The notes beneath the pieces were generated by a model that saw only the letters and a program-made list of their open reading frames with translations, had not been told where the DNA came from and searched no databases. This document shows positions 52,738-60,376 of a stretch of 64,000 nt of DNA, piece after piece; the stretch's first letter is position 1, and every line of letters begins with the position of its first letter. The position numbers and the translations under genes were made by a program. Source of the stretch: an uncultured Allosphingosinicella sp. (GTDB taxonomy: Bacteria > Pseudomonadota > Alphaproteobacteria > Sphingomonadales > Sphingomonadaceae); contig CAKTCN010000003.1 of assembly GCA_934539295.1 (NCBI GenBank), positions 53,003 through 117,002 of the forward strand, written 5' to 3'.

Positions 52738-53292
52738 TCAGGGCCGCGTAGCGGACAGCAACGAGGCGTCGGCGATCTGCTGCAACCCCGCAGCCAATCG
52801 GTCGCCGCTCAGGTTGGTCTGGAACTCGGCGAAATTGGCAAGATCGAGCACAATGTCCATTTCCTGCCGGACGTCTGCGCCGCTGGCGGTGTTGAGGACA
52901 ATGTTCTGGAAGGCACCGTCGACCCGGTGGATGAAGGCGGTGCGCTGATCATTGGCATAATAAGCGTTCGCCCCGCCTGCACCGACATCGATGCTGCTCT
53001 CGCCGATCAGGCTCTGCTGCAATCCTTGCGCGGCCACAGGACTCAGATCCCCCGACACGAAGCGGGTGGTCGCCATGCCTGCCTCGGTCAATTGAACGTT
53101 GGTCTGCATCACAAGTCGGCCGTCCAGGAACGACCGGATCTCGGCGCCGAGCTGGATGTCCAGACCGTTCCACCTGAAGCCGCCGCGCAAGGTCGCGAGT
53201 TCCTCGTCGCTGACGATCTCCGGTTCGGCAGCGGCCAACGGGGAGGCGAATAGCAGCGCCAAGCAGGTGAGATATGCGCGGGCGGCCTTCAT
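52738..53292 (-). CDS. Exported protein with double-glycine (EELATLRGG) motif, larger
   Basis: A 184-residue protein. A Sec signal occupies residues 1-22 (ASPLAAA). DEELATLRGG follows at 29-38, then a soluble-looking domain beginning FRWNGLDIQLGAEIRSFLDG with GAGGANAYYANDQRTAFIH in the middle. The GG motif with Glu-Leu upstream resembles the leader cleavage site of C39-processed bacteriocins, and the same nine residues occur in the protein at 54025-54408. Cleavage would release residues 39-184. Its ATG overlaps the C39 gene stop (ATGA). The function of the mature protein is unknown; a Fap accessory or assembly subunit is likely. Confidence 0.75.
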   Translation of the reverse strand: MKAARAYLTCLALLFASPLAAAEPEIVSDEELATLRGGFRWNGLDIQLGAEIRSFLDGRLVMQTNVQLTEAGMATTRFVSGDLSPVAAQGLQQSLIGESSIDVGAGGANAYYANDQRTAFIHRVDGAFQNIVLNTASGADVRQEMDIVLDLANFAEFQTNLSGDRLAAGLQQIADASLLSATRP

Positions 53293-54023
53293 TGGCTGAT
53301 CGTCCCTGTCCGCATGTCCAGCAGCAGGGACAGGCTCACCTGGTAATCGGGCGGCAGGTTGCTGGTGACAGCGCCAGCCGCGACCTTCATGCCCGTATCC
53401 TCCAGCGGCGCGCGCGCCCATGGTCCCCAATCCCCTGCCAGGTTGAACTTGGGCTGCGGCCGGTCGGCGGAAGGCGTGACTGCCAGCGCGATGCCGTTCC
53501 AGATGCTGCCGAAATCCTTTAGTGAATAGTCGCCAAGGCCGATCATGGGATCGCCGACCAGCACCCGCCCGCCGCGCACGCCCTTCACCACCACGAAATG
53601 CTTGTAGCCCTTGAGGTTGAGAAGCACGATGCTGGGCGTGTTGACGGTCTTGAGCTGTTCAACGGTAAGCCGGTATCCTTGGGTCGGCAGACCCTGGCTG
53701 TCCAGGTAGTTCTTCATGTCGAGCATGGAAAAGCCGGACTTGCGGATCACGGCCTGGTCACCGCCGTCCCACATGCTCGCGAAGATCGCTCGCTCGGGTG
53801 TCGGGCGGCCATAATGATAGGTCAGCAGCGTCGCCACTGCCGCCGATCCGCAGCTGAAATCGAATTGCTGGCGCACCACGGATCGGAACGGGATCTCCCA
53901 CCAGCTTTTGACCCCGACGCGGAAATTACCGCCCGCGTCGGGCAGCAGCCGCACCTCGGCACCTGCCGGCAAAGCCAACAGGACCAGCGCCATCGCGGCG
54001 CACCACCGGCGAAGCGTCGCCAT
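53289..54023 (-). CDS. Periplasmic C39-type cysteine peptidase (FapD-like)
   Basis: A 244-residue stand-alone peptidase. Residues 1-22 are a Sec signal. RQQFDFSCGSAAVATLLTYH carries the catalytic Cys (58) and the preceding oxyanion glutamine. YKHFVVVKGVRGGRVLVGDP carries His142 and Asp158. No ABC transporter or membrane domain is fused, unlike bacteriocin exporters, so it acts in the periplasm, as FapD does. The likely substrates are the two flanking EELATLRGG proteins. An upstream in-frame GTG at 54032 is possible; the ATG at 54023 is preferred. It lies two bases downstream of one substrate gene and overlaps the other. Confidence 0.85.
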   Translation of the reverse strand: MATLRRWCAAMALVLLALPAGAEVRLLPDAGGNFRVGVKSWWEIPFRSVVRQQFDFSCGSAAVATLLTYHYGRPTPERAIFASMWDGGDQAVIRKSGFSMLDMKNYLDSQGLPTQGYRLTVEQLKTVNTPSIVLLNLKGYKHFVVVKGVRGGRVLVGDPMIGLGDYSLKDFGSIWNGIALAVTPSADRPQPKFNLAGDWGPWARAPLEDTGMKVAAGAVTSNLPPDYQVSLSLLLDMRTGTISQ

Positions 54024-54024
54024 C

Positions 54025-54408
54025 CTAGTCACGAACGTTGATCACCACGTTCATCCCGGCTTGCAGGCTCACCTGGGCGCCCGTGTTGATGGCGAGGTTG
54101 CCCAGTCCGTTGAAGTTGGCCAGCGCATTGTCGCCGAGGCTGACTGCCCCTGCCGCATAGTCACCGTTGATGACGTTGCCGGACGTCAGCGCCGACAGGG
54201 TCTGGTTGCCTATCACAATAGACTGTCCACCGCGCAGGGTCGCTAGTTCCTCGATCTGCACCGGCTCAGATGCGGAGGGCTCGGCCGTGTCCGGCACGGA
54301 TGCTCCGTGAGCATCGGCAGGGACGGCCGATTGCAGAGGCGGAGAGACATCCGCCGCGTTTGCGGGCGCTTGCGCCGCAATCATGATCATGAGTGAAGCA
54401 ATGTACAT
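54025..54408 (-). CDS. Exported small protein with double-glycine (EELATLRGG) motif and amyloid-like tail
   Basis: A 127-residue protein with a Sec signal (MYIASLMIMIAAQAPANAA), an acidic/proline linker, then IEELATLRGG at residues 52-61. The C-terminal 66 residues are rich in Gly, Asn, Ala and Val: LSALTSGNVINGDYAAGAVS and GLGNLAINTGAQVSLQAG. This composition, with Asn/Gln at regular spacing, is like curli and Fap subunits. The C-terminal end resembles the end of the repeat protein at 54469-55653. It may be a nucleator or minor fibre subunit activated by cleavage after GG. GGGAGAAG precedes the ATG at 54408. Confidence 0.75.
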   Translation of the reverse strand: MYIASLMIMIAAQAPANAADVSPPLQSAVPADAHGASVPDTAEPSASEPVQIEELATLRGGQSIVIGNQTLSALTSGNVINGDYAAGAVSLGDNALANFNGLGNLAINTGAQVSLQAGMNVVINVRD

Positions 54409-54434
54409 CGCAGCTTCTCCCTCAATGGGAAAAT

Positions 54435-54457
54435 GGGCCGGGCGATCCGCCCGGCCC
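54435..54457 (-). terminator. Strong hairpin between the repeat-protein gene and the downstream operon
   Basis: GGGCCGGGCG and CGCCCGGCCC form a perfect 10-bp GC stem with a 3-base loop. On the minus strand it lies 11 bases after the repeat-protein stop and is followed by ATTTTCCC. It could act as a partial terminator or RNA-processing barrier giving more of the first gene's product than of the downstream ones. Confidence 0.65.
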
Positions 54458-54468
54458 AAGTCGCGGTC

Positions 54469-55653
54469 TTATTCTTCCGGACCGAAGCTGATCGTCGCAT
54501 GCGCGGCGATGTTCGTGCCTGCCTGCGCACTCGACGAGGAACCGCTGTTCCACGCATTGTTCGCGATGCCGGCAAATGCGGCGAAGGCCCCGCCATCGGC
54601 GGTATTCGCGCCGCTGGCATAATCGGCGGCGCCACCATCGCCGTCGCCGTCGCCGTCCCCGCTGGGTGCCGTGCCGGTGTTGACCGACGACAGGGTCTGG
54701 GTGGCGGTCAGGGTGTTGGTCGTGGTGACGGAATTATCGACCGAGTTGTCGAGAACGCCGTTGCTGGTCGCGGTGGCCGACGCCGTGTTGTTGTTGGTGT
54801 TGGCGTTGGAATTCGCGTTCTGGTTGTTCGACGCATTAGCGTTCGTGTTGTCGTTCGCATTGTCGTTCAGGCTGTCGCTCGAAACGTCGGTGGTGCTGTC
54901 GTTCGAGAAGGTGCCGGTGATCGCAACATCCGCCGAACCGCTGCTTTCGCTGGCATTGGTGGTGTTGCTGGAAGCGCTCGAGGCCGAGTCCGATCCATTG
55001 GTCGCGGTCAGGTCGGACGTGGCACTGCCGACGCCGGTGGACCCACTGGTATTGCCCACCGTGGTGGTGTTGGTGGTGTCGTTCGTCGCGCCGCTGGTGC
55101 TGTCGCTGCCGGCGGTGTTGGCGATCGTGGAATCGTTGGTGGTGGTGTTGGAAGCGCCGCTGCCGCTGGTCGAGCTCGCGCCGTTACCTACAGTGGTCTC
55201 ATTGGTGGTGTTGTTCGAGGAGCCCGAACCGCTGGTGCTGCCGGCCGTGTTGCCGACTGCCGTATCGTTGGTCGTGGTGCTCGTGTTGCCGCTGGTGCTT
55301 CCCGCGGTGTTGCCGACGGCCGTGTCGTTGGTCGTCGCGCTGGTATTGCCGCTGGTGCTGCCGCTCGTGCTGCCAGTGTTGCTGTTGTTGGTCGTGGTGC
55401 TGTCGTTAGTGGTCGCCGAGCCGCTGTTGCTGGTGGCGGCGCCTGCGCCGGTGCTGCCGCTGGTCGAATTGCCATTGCCGGTGCTGGTGCTGTCGCTTCC
55501 GCTTGCGGCATTGCCGTTGCCGGTCCCGGTACCCGTCCCAGCACTCGTGCTGTCGCTGGTCGACGCGCTGGTCGAGTCTTGAGCGAGTGCAGGGGCGGCG
55601 AAGCCGATCGCAATCGCAGTGACCGAAGTGGCCATCAAGTGCTTCATTTTCAT
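54469..55653 (-). CDS. Low-complexity Ser/Thr/Asn/Gly repeat protein, candidate functional amyloid or adhesin
   Basis: A 394-residue exported protein with a Sec signal (GFAAPALA-Q) and no cysteine in the mature part. Residues 25-250 are imperfect repeats of the type TTNDTAVGNTAGSTSGNTS. An Asn-rich stretch (NANDNTNANASNNQNANSN) comes next. Residues 331-341 are SGDGDGDGDGG, possibly calcium-binding, and the end reads FAGIANNAWNSGSSSSAQAG followed by TNIAAHATISFGPEE. The composition is typical of surface fibres. It is the first gene of the minus-strand operon with the C39 peptidase, making it the likely major surface product. AGAGGA precedes the ATG. Confidence 0.75.
   Translation of the reverse strand: MKMKHLMATSVTAIAIGFAAPALAQDSTSASTSDSTSAGTGTGTGNGNAASGSDSTSTGNGNSTSGSTGAGAATSNSGSATTNDSTTTNNSNTGSTSGSTSGNTSATTNDTAVGNTAGSTSGNTSTTTNDTAVGNTAGSTSGSGSSNNTTNETTVGNGASSTSGSGASNTTTNDSTIANTAGSDSTSGATNDTTNTTTVGNTSGSTGVGSATSDLTATNGSDSASSASSNTTNASESSGSADVAITGTFSNDSTTDVSSDSLNDNANDNTNANASNNQNANSNANTNNNTASATATSNGVLDNSVDNSVTTTNTLTATQTLSSVNTGTAPSGDGDGDGDGGAADYASGANTADGGAFAAFAGIANNAWNSGSSSSAQAGTNIAAHATISFGPEE
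54930..55560 (-). repeat. Degenerate coding repeats in the Ser/Thr/Asn/Gly protein
   Basis: The DNA alternates GTNGTGCTG-like units on the plus strand, encoding imperfect repeats about 15-22 residues long. The clearest pair, at about 55236-55340, encodes TNDTAVGNTAGSTSGNTS twice. Repeat number may vary between strains. Confidence 0.6.
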
Positions 55654-55731
55654 GATAGGTCCTCTCAGCTCATACTGCGCCGAGGCGGCTCAACCGCGTC
55701 GGCTCTTCTCGCAATGATGCGAGCCGACTCG

Positions 55732-55771
55732 AGATAAACGTCGTGAAATCGGCCCGCGTTGCCAAAAGGCA
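55732..55771 (-). promoter_or_regulatory. Crp/Fnr-type box and candidate -10 upstream of the repeat-protein gene
   Basis: TTGCC-AAAA-GGCAA at 55758-55771 is a perfect palindrome with the half-site and 4-base spacing of FNR-family boxes (TTGNN-N4-NNCAA). About 30 bases downstream (centre to centre) on the minus strand is TTATCT (55732-55737), a fair -10. Transcription would start near 55724, placing the box near -40, the usual class II activator position. The Crp/Fnr gene at 50797 is the obvious candidate regulator. Confidence 0.55.
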
Positions 55772-55943
55772 ATCGCACCAGAAGCTGGAAGCGAATGGCC
55801 GCCTGATTACTCAACAAGCGCTGGCACGTTCGTCCACATGGCCGAGTAACGCAGACACGCCTGTCTCCTTCAGGCATGCCTTGCATGGTTGCTATCCGGC
55901 GGGTTCGTACGCCCTCCGGCTGAAGGCTGAACTTCCGCCCCGG

Positions 55944-56741
55944 TCAGAAGGCGGGAATCACGGCGCCTTCGTACTTGCGCGCGATGAAGGCCTTGACCTC
56001 CGGGGTGCGCAAGGCCGCCACCAGCTTCTGGACGCGCGGATCCCGCCGGGCGTTTTCCGGACCCACGACAAAGTTGACGTAGGGGCTGTCCTTGTCCTCG
56101 ATGGTCAGGGCATCGCGCGAGGGATTGAGACCCGCATCGAGTGCGTAATTGGTGTTGATAAGGGCAAGGTCGACTTCGCCGAGCACGCGCGGCAGGGTCG
56201 CCGCCTCCAGTTCGCGGAACTGCAGCCCCTTGGGATTGGCGACGATGTCGCGCGGCGTAGCCGTGGCGTTTGCCGGGTCCTTGAGCGTGATAAGCCCCGC
56301 CTTTGCAAGCAGCTGGAGTGCGCGGCCGCTATTGCTCGGTTCGTTGGGGATGACGACGCTGGCGCCTTGCGGGATCTGGTCAAGGCGCTTCCACTTGCGG
56401 GAATATGCGCCGAACGGCTCGACATGGATCCCGGCAATCGTGACGAGGCTGGTGCCGTTGGCGCGGTTGAACTCAGCCAGATAGGGTTCGGTCTGGAAGT
56501 AATTGACTGCGATCCGGCCCTCCGCGACCTGCGTGTTGGGCTGGACATAGTCGTTGAACACCTTGACGTCCAAGGCAAGGCCCTGGCTCGCAAGCGCCGG
56601 CTTCACGAACTCCAATATCTCCGCATGCGGCACCGCCGTCGCCGCAACGGTCAGCGTGTTCGGATCGGCGGCCCTGTCGGATCCGCCGCATCCGGCAAGC
56701 GCAAGTGCAACGATCGAGGCGAGCAGAAAGCGGCGGTTCAT
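55944..56741 (-). CDS. metQ: Methionine ABC transporter substrate-binding lipoprotein
   Basis: A 265-residue NlpA/MetQ-family lipoprotein with lipobox ALAGCGGS. Family motifs are AATAVPHAEILEFVKPALAS, VKVFNDYVQPNTQVAEGRIA, VNYFQTEPYLAEFN, then VVIPNEPSNSGRALQLLAKA and VDLALINTNYALDAGLNP. It binds D/L-methionine or related sulfur compounds and delivers them to MetNI. AGGAG lies 8 bases before the ATG at 56741; longer frames upstream belong to shadow reading. It is the last gene of the operon, 20 bases after metI. Confidence 0.93.
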   Translation of the reverse strand: MNRRFLLASIVALALAGCGGSDRAADPNTLTVAATAVPHAEILEFVKPALASQGLALDVKVFNDYVQPNTQVAEGRIAVNYFQTEPYLAEFNRANGTSLVTIAGIHVEPFGAYSRKWKRLDQIPQGASVVIPNEPSNSGRALQLLAKAGLITLKDPANATATPRDIVANPKGLQFRELEAATLPRVLGEVDLALINTNYALDAGLNPSRDALTIEDKDSPYVNFVVGPENARRDPRVQKLVAALRTPEVKAFIARKYEGAVIPAF

Positions 56742-56761
56742 GGCGTGAACTCCTAAGGAAA

Positions 56762-57427
56762 CTAGCGACGACTGAAGTGGCGGACCAGGCGATCGCCCGC
56801 CACCTGGATGAACTGCACGAGCAGAAGCAACAGGATGACGGTCACGACCATCACGTCGGTCTGGAAGCGCTGATAGCCGAAGCGGATGGCAAGGTCGCCG
56901 AGCCCGCCCGCCCCCACGGCGCCGGCCATGGCGGTGAAGGAGACGAGCGCGATGGCGGTCACCGTCGCGCCCGCGATGATGCCGGGAAGAGCCTCCGGCA
57001 GCAGGGCCTTGAGGACCAGGTCGCGAGTGGTCGCCCCCATGGCCTGCACCGCCTCTATCGTGTTGCGATCGACTTCGCGGAGGGCGGTTTCGACCAGACG
57101 CGCGAAGAACGGCGCGGCGCCGAACACCAGCGGCGGGATCGCTCCGGTGACGCCGAGCGACGTGCCGACCAGCAGCACCGTCGCCGGGATCATGACGATC
57201 AGCAGGATGATGAACGGTACGGATCGAAGAAGGTTTACGATCAGCGCCAGAGCACCGTTGCCGATGCGGTTCTGCCAGACCTGGCCCGGCCCGGTGAGGA
57301 ACAAGGCGATACCGAGCGGCAGGCCGAGGAGGATCGTCATCACCAGCGAACCGCCGAGCATGGCAAGCGTGTCGAGGCAGGCCTGCCCGATCTCGTCCCA
57401 ATAGACGTTGGCGAACCAGCCGCTCAT
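56762..57427 (-). CDS. metI: Methionine ABC transporter permease
   Basis: A 221-residue permease with five transmembrane segments and the BPD_transp_1 EAA-like loop EAVQAMGATTRDLVLKALLP. It starts MSGWFANVYWDEIGQACLDT and has LRSVPFIILLIVMIPATVLL, both characteristic of MetI. The ATG at 57427 overlaps the metN stop by four bases. With MetN and MetQ it forms a D/L-methionine importer; its operon neighbours suggest it may carry another organosulfur compound. Confidence 0.94.
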   Translation of the reverse strand: MSGWFANVYWDEIGQACLDTLAMLGGSLVMTILLGLPLGIALFLTGPGQVWQNRIGNGALALIVNLLRSVPFIILLIVMIPATVLLVGTSLGVTGAIPPLVFGAAPFFARLVETALREVDRNTIEAVQAMGATTRDLVLKALLPEALPGIIAGATVTAIALVSFTAMAGAVGAGGLGDLAIRFGYQRFQTDVMVVTVILLLLLVQFIQVAGDRLVRHFSRR

Positions 57428-58392
57428 GCCGACACCTCGCCATGCCGGGCGAGCGCGGCGAGCGCCGCGTCCGTGTCCCCGCCGCTGAGTCCGAGCGTGA
57501 GCTGGCCGAAGCTGGTGTCCTTGAGGCGCCCGATGCGGCCGTCGAGGATGGCGAAGTCCGTTCCGGTATCGCGCGCGATGCGGGTCAGCACCGGCTCCCA
57601 CACCGACCGGCCGTGCAGCGTCAGGCGAACGACCCGTCCTTCATAGCCGTCCGGCACGATCGCCTCGCCACTCTCCGCAAGCAACGCTCGTGTCTCGGAA
57701 GCTACCGGGCGCAGGAAGACCTGCTCGACGGGCCCGCTTTCGACCACGTGGCCCGCGTGCAGCACCGCGACGCGATCACAAACCTCGCGAACCACCTCCA
57801 TCTCATGCGTGATGAGGACGATGGTGAGGCCAAGCTCGCGGTTGAGGTCCGCGATGAGGGCAAGAATGCTGCGCGTCGTCTCCGGGTCGAGCGCACTCGT
57901 CGCCTCGTCGCACAGCAGGATGTCGGGGCGAGTGGCGAGCGCACGGGCAATGCCGACGCGCTGCTTCTGACCGCCGGAAAGCTGGGCCGGATATTTGCGC
58001 CCTTGGTCGGACAGGCCAACCCGCGCCAGCAATTCGTCGACCCGCCTGTCGATCTCGGCGCCCGGCATGCCGGCGATACGGAGCGGGAGTGCGACATTGT
58101 CGTGAACGGTGCGGGAGAAGAGCAGGCCGAAATTCTGGAAGATCATGCCGACGCGTCGACGCAAGTCGCGCAGCGGCGCGCCGGACAGTCCCGCCACATC
58201 GATGCCGTCAATCTCTACCGTGCCGACGCTCGGCCGTTCTAGGCCGTTGAGCAGGCGGATCAGAGTCGATTTGCCTGCGCCGGAACGCCCGATGACGCCG
58301 AACACCTCGCCGCGTGCAATTTCCAGGTCGACATCGTTCAGTGCTGCATGTCCGCCACCGAACGTCTTGCCGACGCCGCTGAGCCGGATCAC
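57424..58392 (-). CDS. metN: Methionine ABC transporter ATP-binding protein
   Basis: A 322-residue ABC ATPase: Walker A VFGVIGRSGAGKSTLIRLLN, Q-loop GMIFQNFGLLFSRTV, signature LSGGQKQRVGIARALA, Walker B ILLCDEATSALDP and switch histidine ITHEMEVV. Residues after about 245 form the NIL domain, the regulatory methionine-binding domain of MetN. It starts with GTG at 58392 overlapping the monooxygenase stop (GTGA). It energises import through MetI. Confidence 0.95.
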   Translation of the reverse strand: MIRLSGVGKTFGGGHAALNDVDLEIARGEVFGVIGRSGAGKSTLIRLLNGLERPSVGTVEIDGIDVAGLSGAPLRDLRRRVGMIFQNFGLLFSRTVHDNVALPLRIAGMPGAEIDRRVDELLARVGLSDQGRKYPAQLSGGQKQRVGIARALATRPDILLCDEATSALDPETTRSILALIADLNRELGLTIVLITHEMEVVREVCDRVAVLHAGHVVESGPVEQVFLRPVASETRALLAESGEAIVPDGYEGRVVRLTLHGRSVWEPVLTRIARDTGTDFAILDGRIGRLKDTSFGQLTLGLSGGDTDAALAALARHGEVSA

Positions 58393-59402
58393 GGGGCGAT
58401 CACCTGTGCGGCGAAGCGTTCCATCTCCTCCAGCTGCGGGCTCATCTGCAGCAGGAGCAGGTCGAGGCCGGCCGCTTCATATTCGGCTATGCGCTCTTTC
58501 AGCTGTTCCGGCGTGCCGACCAGATTGGGTCTGAGGCCGCGGTTGGACACCGAATATTCCTGGATCTTGAGCTCGCGCTCCAGCTTGGTGCCCGACAGCC
58601 ACTGGTCGAAATTACCGTAGCCGGCGGGCAGCTCCTTCACGTCGGTGATGCGGGCAAGCTCGCGCTGCGCCTCGGCCTCGCTGTCGCGGACGATCGCGTA
58701 GGCTGCCATGCCGAAGGTCATCGGCTTGCCGCCCGCCGCTTCGCGACGCGCCTTCATGTCGGCGATCTTTGGCGCGATCGCCGAAACGGGATCGCCGTGC
58801 ATGACATAGGCGTCGCACTGGGTAGCGATCATCGTCTTGGCCGCTTCGCTTTCGCCGCCAGCATAGATGACAGGCTTGTTGGCGGGCTTGGGCGCGCAGA
58901 TCGCGTCCTCGGTGCGGTAGAAGCGGCCTTCGAAGCTGAACCGTTCCTCGCTCCACAAGCCGTTCACGACCTCTAGCCATTCCGACGTGCGTGCATAGCG
59001 ATCGTCATGTTGGTCGAACTGCAGGCCATATTGCCGCGCCTCGTCCGCCCACCAGGATGAGACGACGTTGAGGCTCAGGCGCCCGCCCGAGATGCGGTCG
59101 ATATTGGCCGCGGCCTTCGCGAACAAGGCGGGCTGGTGGAAGTTCGGCCGCACGGCGACCATCAATTCCTGCTTGCTCGTGACGGCAGCAAGGGCGGCCG
59201 CCGTCGACCAGGCGTCCAGCGCAGGTTCGGTCACGCCCTTGATGTCGTTGAGGTTCAATTCGGCGATGAGCGTCAGGTCGAAACCGATCTGTTCAGCCCG
59301 AACGGCAAGGTTGCGGACATAGTCCCAGCTCGCCTCCATGCCCTCGTCCGCGACGTTGCGCAGCCACCCGCCGAATACGGGCATCCAATAGCCATATCTC
59401 AC
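58389..59402 (-). CDS. LLM-class flavin-dependent monooxygenase (organosulfur type)
   Basis: A 337-residue luciferase-like TIM-barrel enzyme. It begins RYGYWMPVFGGWLRNVADEG and has VAVRPNFHQPALFAKAAANI, ISGGRLSLNVVSSWWADEAR and YAGGESEAAKTMIATQCDAY, the pattern of the SsuD/SfnG branch. Such FMNH2-dependent enzymes cleave C-S bonds of alkanesulfonates, sulfones or thioethers. The flavin reductase is not encoded nearby. GTG at 59402, with GAGGAGG 7 bases upstream, overlaps the ATP-grasp stop. Co-translation with MetNIQ suggests the transporter supplies its sulfur substrate. Confidence 0.87.
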   Translation of the reverse strand: MRYGYWMPVFGGWLRNVADEGMEASWDYVRNLAVRAEQIGFDLTLIAELNLNDIKGVTEPALDAWSTAAALAAVTSKQELMVAVRPNFHQPALFAKAAANIDRISGGRLSLNVVSSWWADEARQYGLQFDQHDDRYARTSEWLEVVNGLWSEERFSFEGRFYRTEDAICAPKPANKPVIYAGGESEAAKTMIATQCDAYVMHGDPVSAIAPKIADMKARREAAGGKPMTFGMAAYAIVRDSEAEAQRELARITDVKELPAGYGNFDQWLSGTKLERELKIQEYSVSNRGLRPNLVGTPEQLKERIAEYEAAGLDLLLLQMSPQLEEMERFAAQVIAP

Positions 59403-60322
59403 GCTCTTGCCTCCTCGATCACCGTCTCGAGCCAATCGACGAGCCGCTCATGCGGATCCCAGCCGAGCACGTCGAGCGGGCTGGCGACGAAATTGGACAG
59501 GGCGTTAATGTCGTAGAAGCGGGCGGTTCCGTCGCGGTCGTCGATCATCACCTCGACACCGCCGACATCCAGCTTCGCCGCCGCCGCGATCCGCTCGGCC
59601 GCTTCGATCAGCGCCGGTGCGGGCTCCACCTGCTTGATCGAAATGCTGGGCTTGCCCGACGCCGTCAGGCACACGTCGGCGGGGCACAGGTCGAAGCTGC
59701 CGCCGCCATCCACCTCGATCGCGTAGAGGAACTTGCCGCCGAGCGTCTCGATGCGGGTGATCGCGCCGCCGCGTGCGGGCACATAGTCCTGCAGCAGGAG
59801 CACCTTGTCGATGCTGTCCGGCACCGTGCCGTCGGCGATCGACGCTGCCAGTTCCTCGCGGCTGTCATAGCGCACGATGCCTGCGCCCGATCCGCCGATA
59901 TTCGCCTTCACGACAAGCGGGAAGGCAAAGCCGTCGCTGGCGGCGAGCAGGTCGGCCGCGCGATGCACCACGCGGCTCTGGGGTATGGGGAGGCCCAATG
60001 CGCCGAGCAGCGCAAGCTGCCGCGCCTTGGACGCATCCACCGCAATCGTGTCGGCGCCGTTGATCACGCGGGCGCCGGCCGCGGCCCAATGGGCGGTCAG
60101 CGCCTGCGCGTAGAAGATCGGATGCTCCGGCTCGCGCAGGAAGCTCGACATGGCGATCCGGTTGAAAATCACGCGCGCCGGCGGCGCAGCGTCGGCCGGG
60201 TCGAAGCTGTGCCCGTCCGCCGGAAAGGCCGCATAATCGATCCCGCGCCGGTCGAGGGCCTTGAACAGGGGTTCGAACCAAGCCGGATGTTCGTAGAGAA
60301 TCGCGATGTCGTGCAGTGTCAT
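59399..60322 (-). CDS. ATP-grasp ligase (RimK-like)
   Basis: A 307-residue protein. The N-terminal domain (LHDIAILYEHPAWFEPLFKA, then VIFNRIAMSSFLREPEHPIF) is of the RimK/glutathione-synthase type. The ATP-grasp core has FPLVVKANIGGSGAGIVRYD, VLLLQDYVPARGGAITRIET, LDVGGVEVMIDDRDGTARFY and DINALSNFV (metal-binding end). It likely ligates an amino acid or acid to an amine. It is the first gene of the operon with the LLM enzyme and MetNIQ. AAGGAT precedes the ATG. The substrate is unknown. Confidence 0.85.
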   Translation of the reverse strand: MTLHDIAILYEHPAWFEPLFKALDRRGIDYAAFPADGHSFDPADAAPPARVIFNRIAMSSFLREPEHPIFYAQALTAHWAAAGARVINGADTIAVDASKARQLALLGALGLPIPQSRVVHRAADLLAASDGFAFPLVVKANIGGSGAGIVRYDSREELAASIADGTVPDSIDKVLLLQDYVPARGGAITRIETLGGKFLYAIEVDGGGSFDLCPADVCLTASGKPSISIKQVEPAPALIEAAERIAAAAKLDVGGVEVMIDDRDGTARFYDINALSNFVASPLDVLGWDPHERLVDWLETVIEEARA

Positions 60323-60376
60323 GCGGGATCCTTGAAGGCGAAACGCACCGGCAATCAACCGCTCGCTTGGCCGTGG

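Noticed and set aside
54671..55582. 303-codon plus-strand frame made almost only of Val, Leu, Ala and Pro
   Set aside because: It is the complement of the Ser/Thr/Asn/Gly repeat gene, which has the signal peptide and ribosome site.
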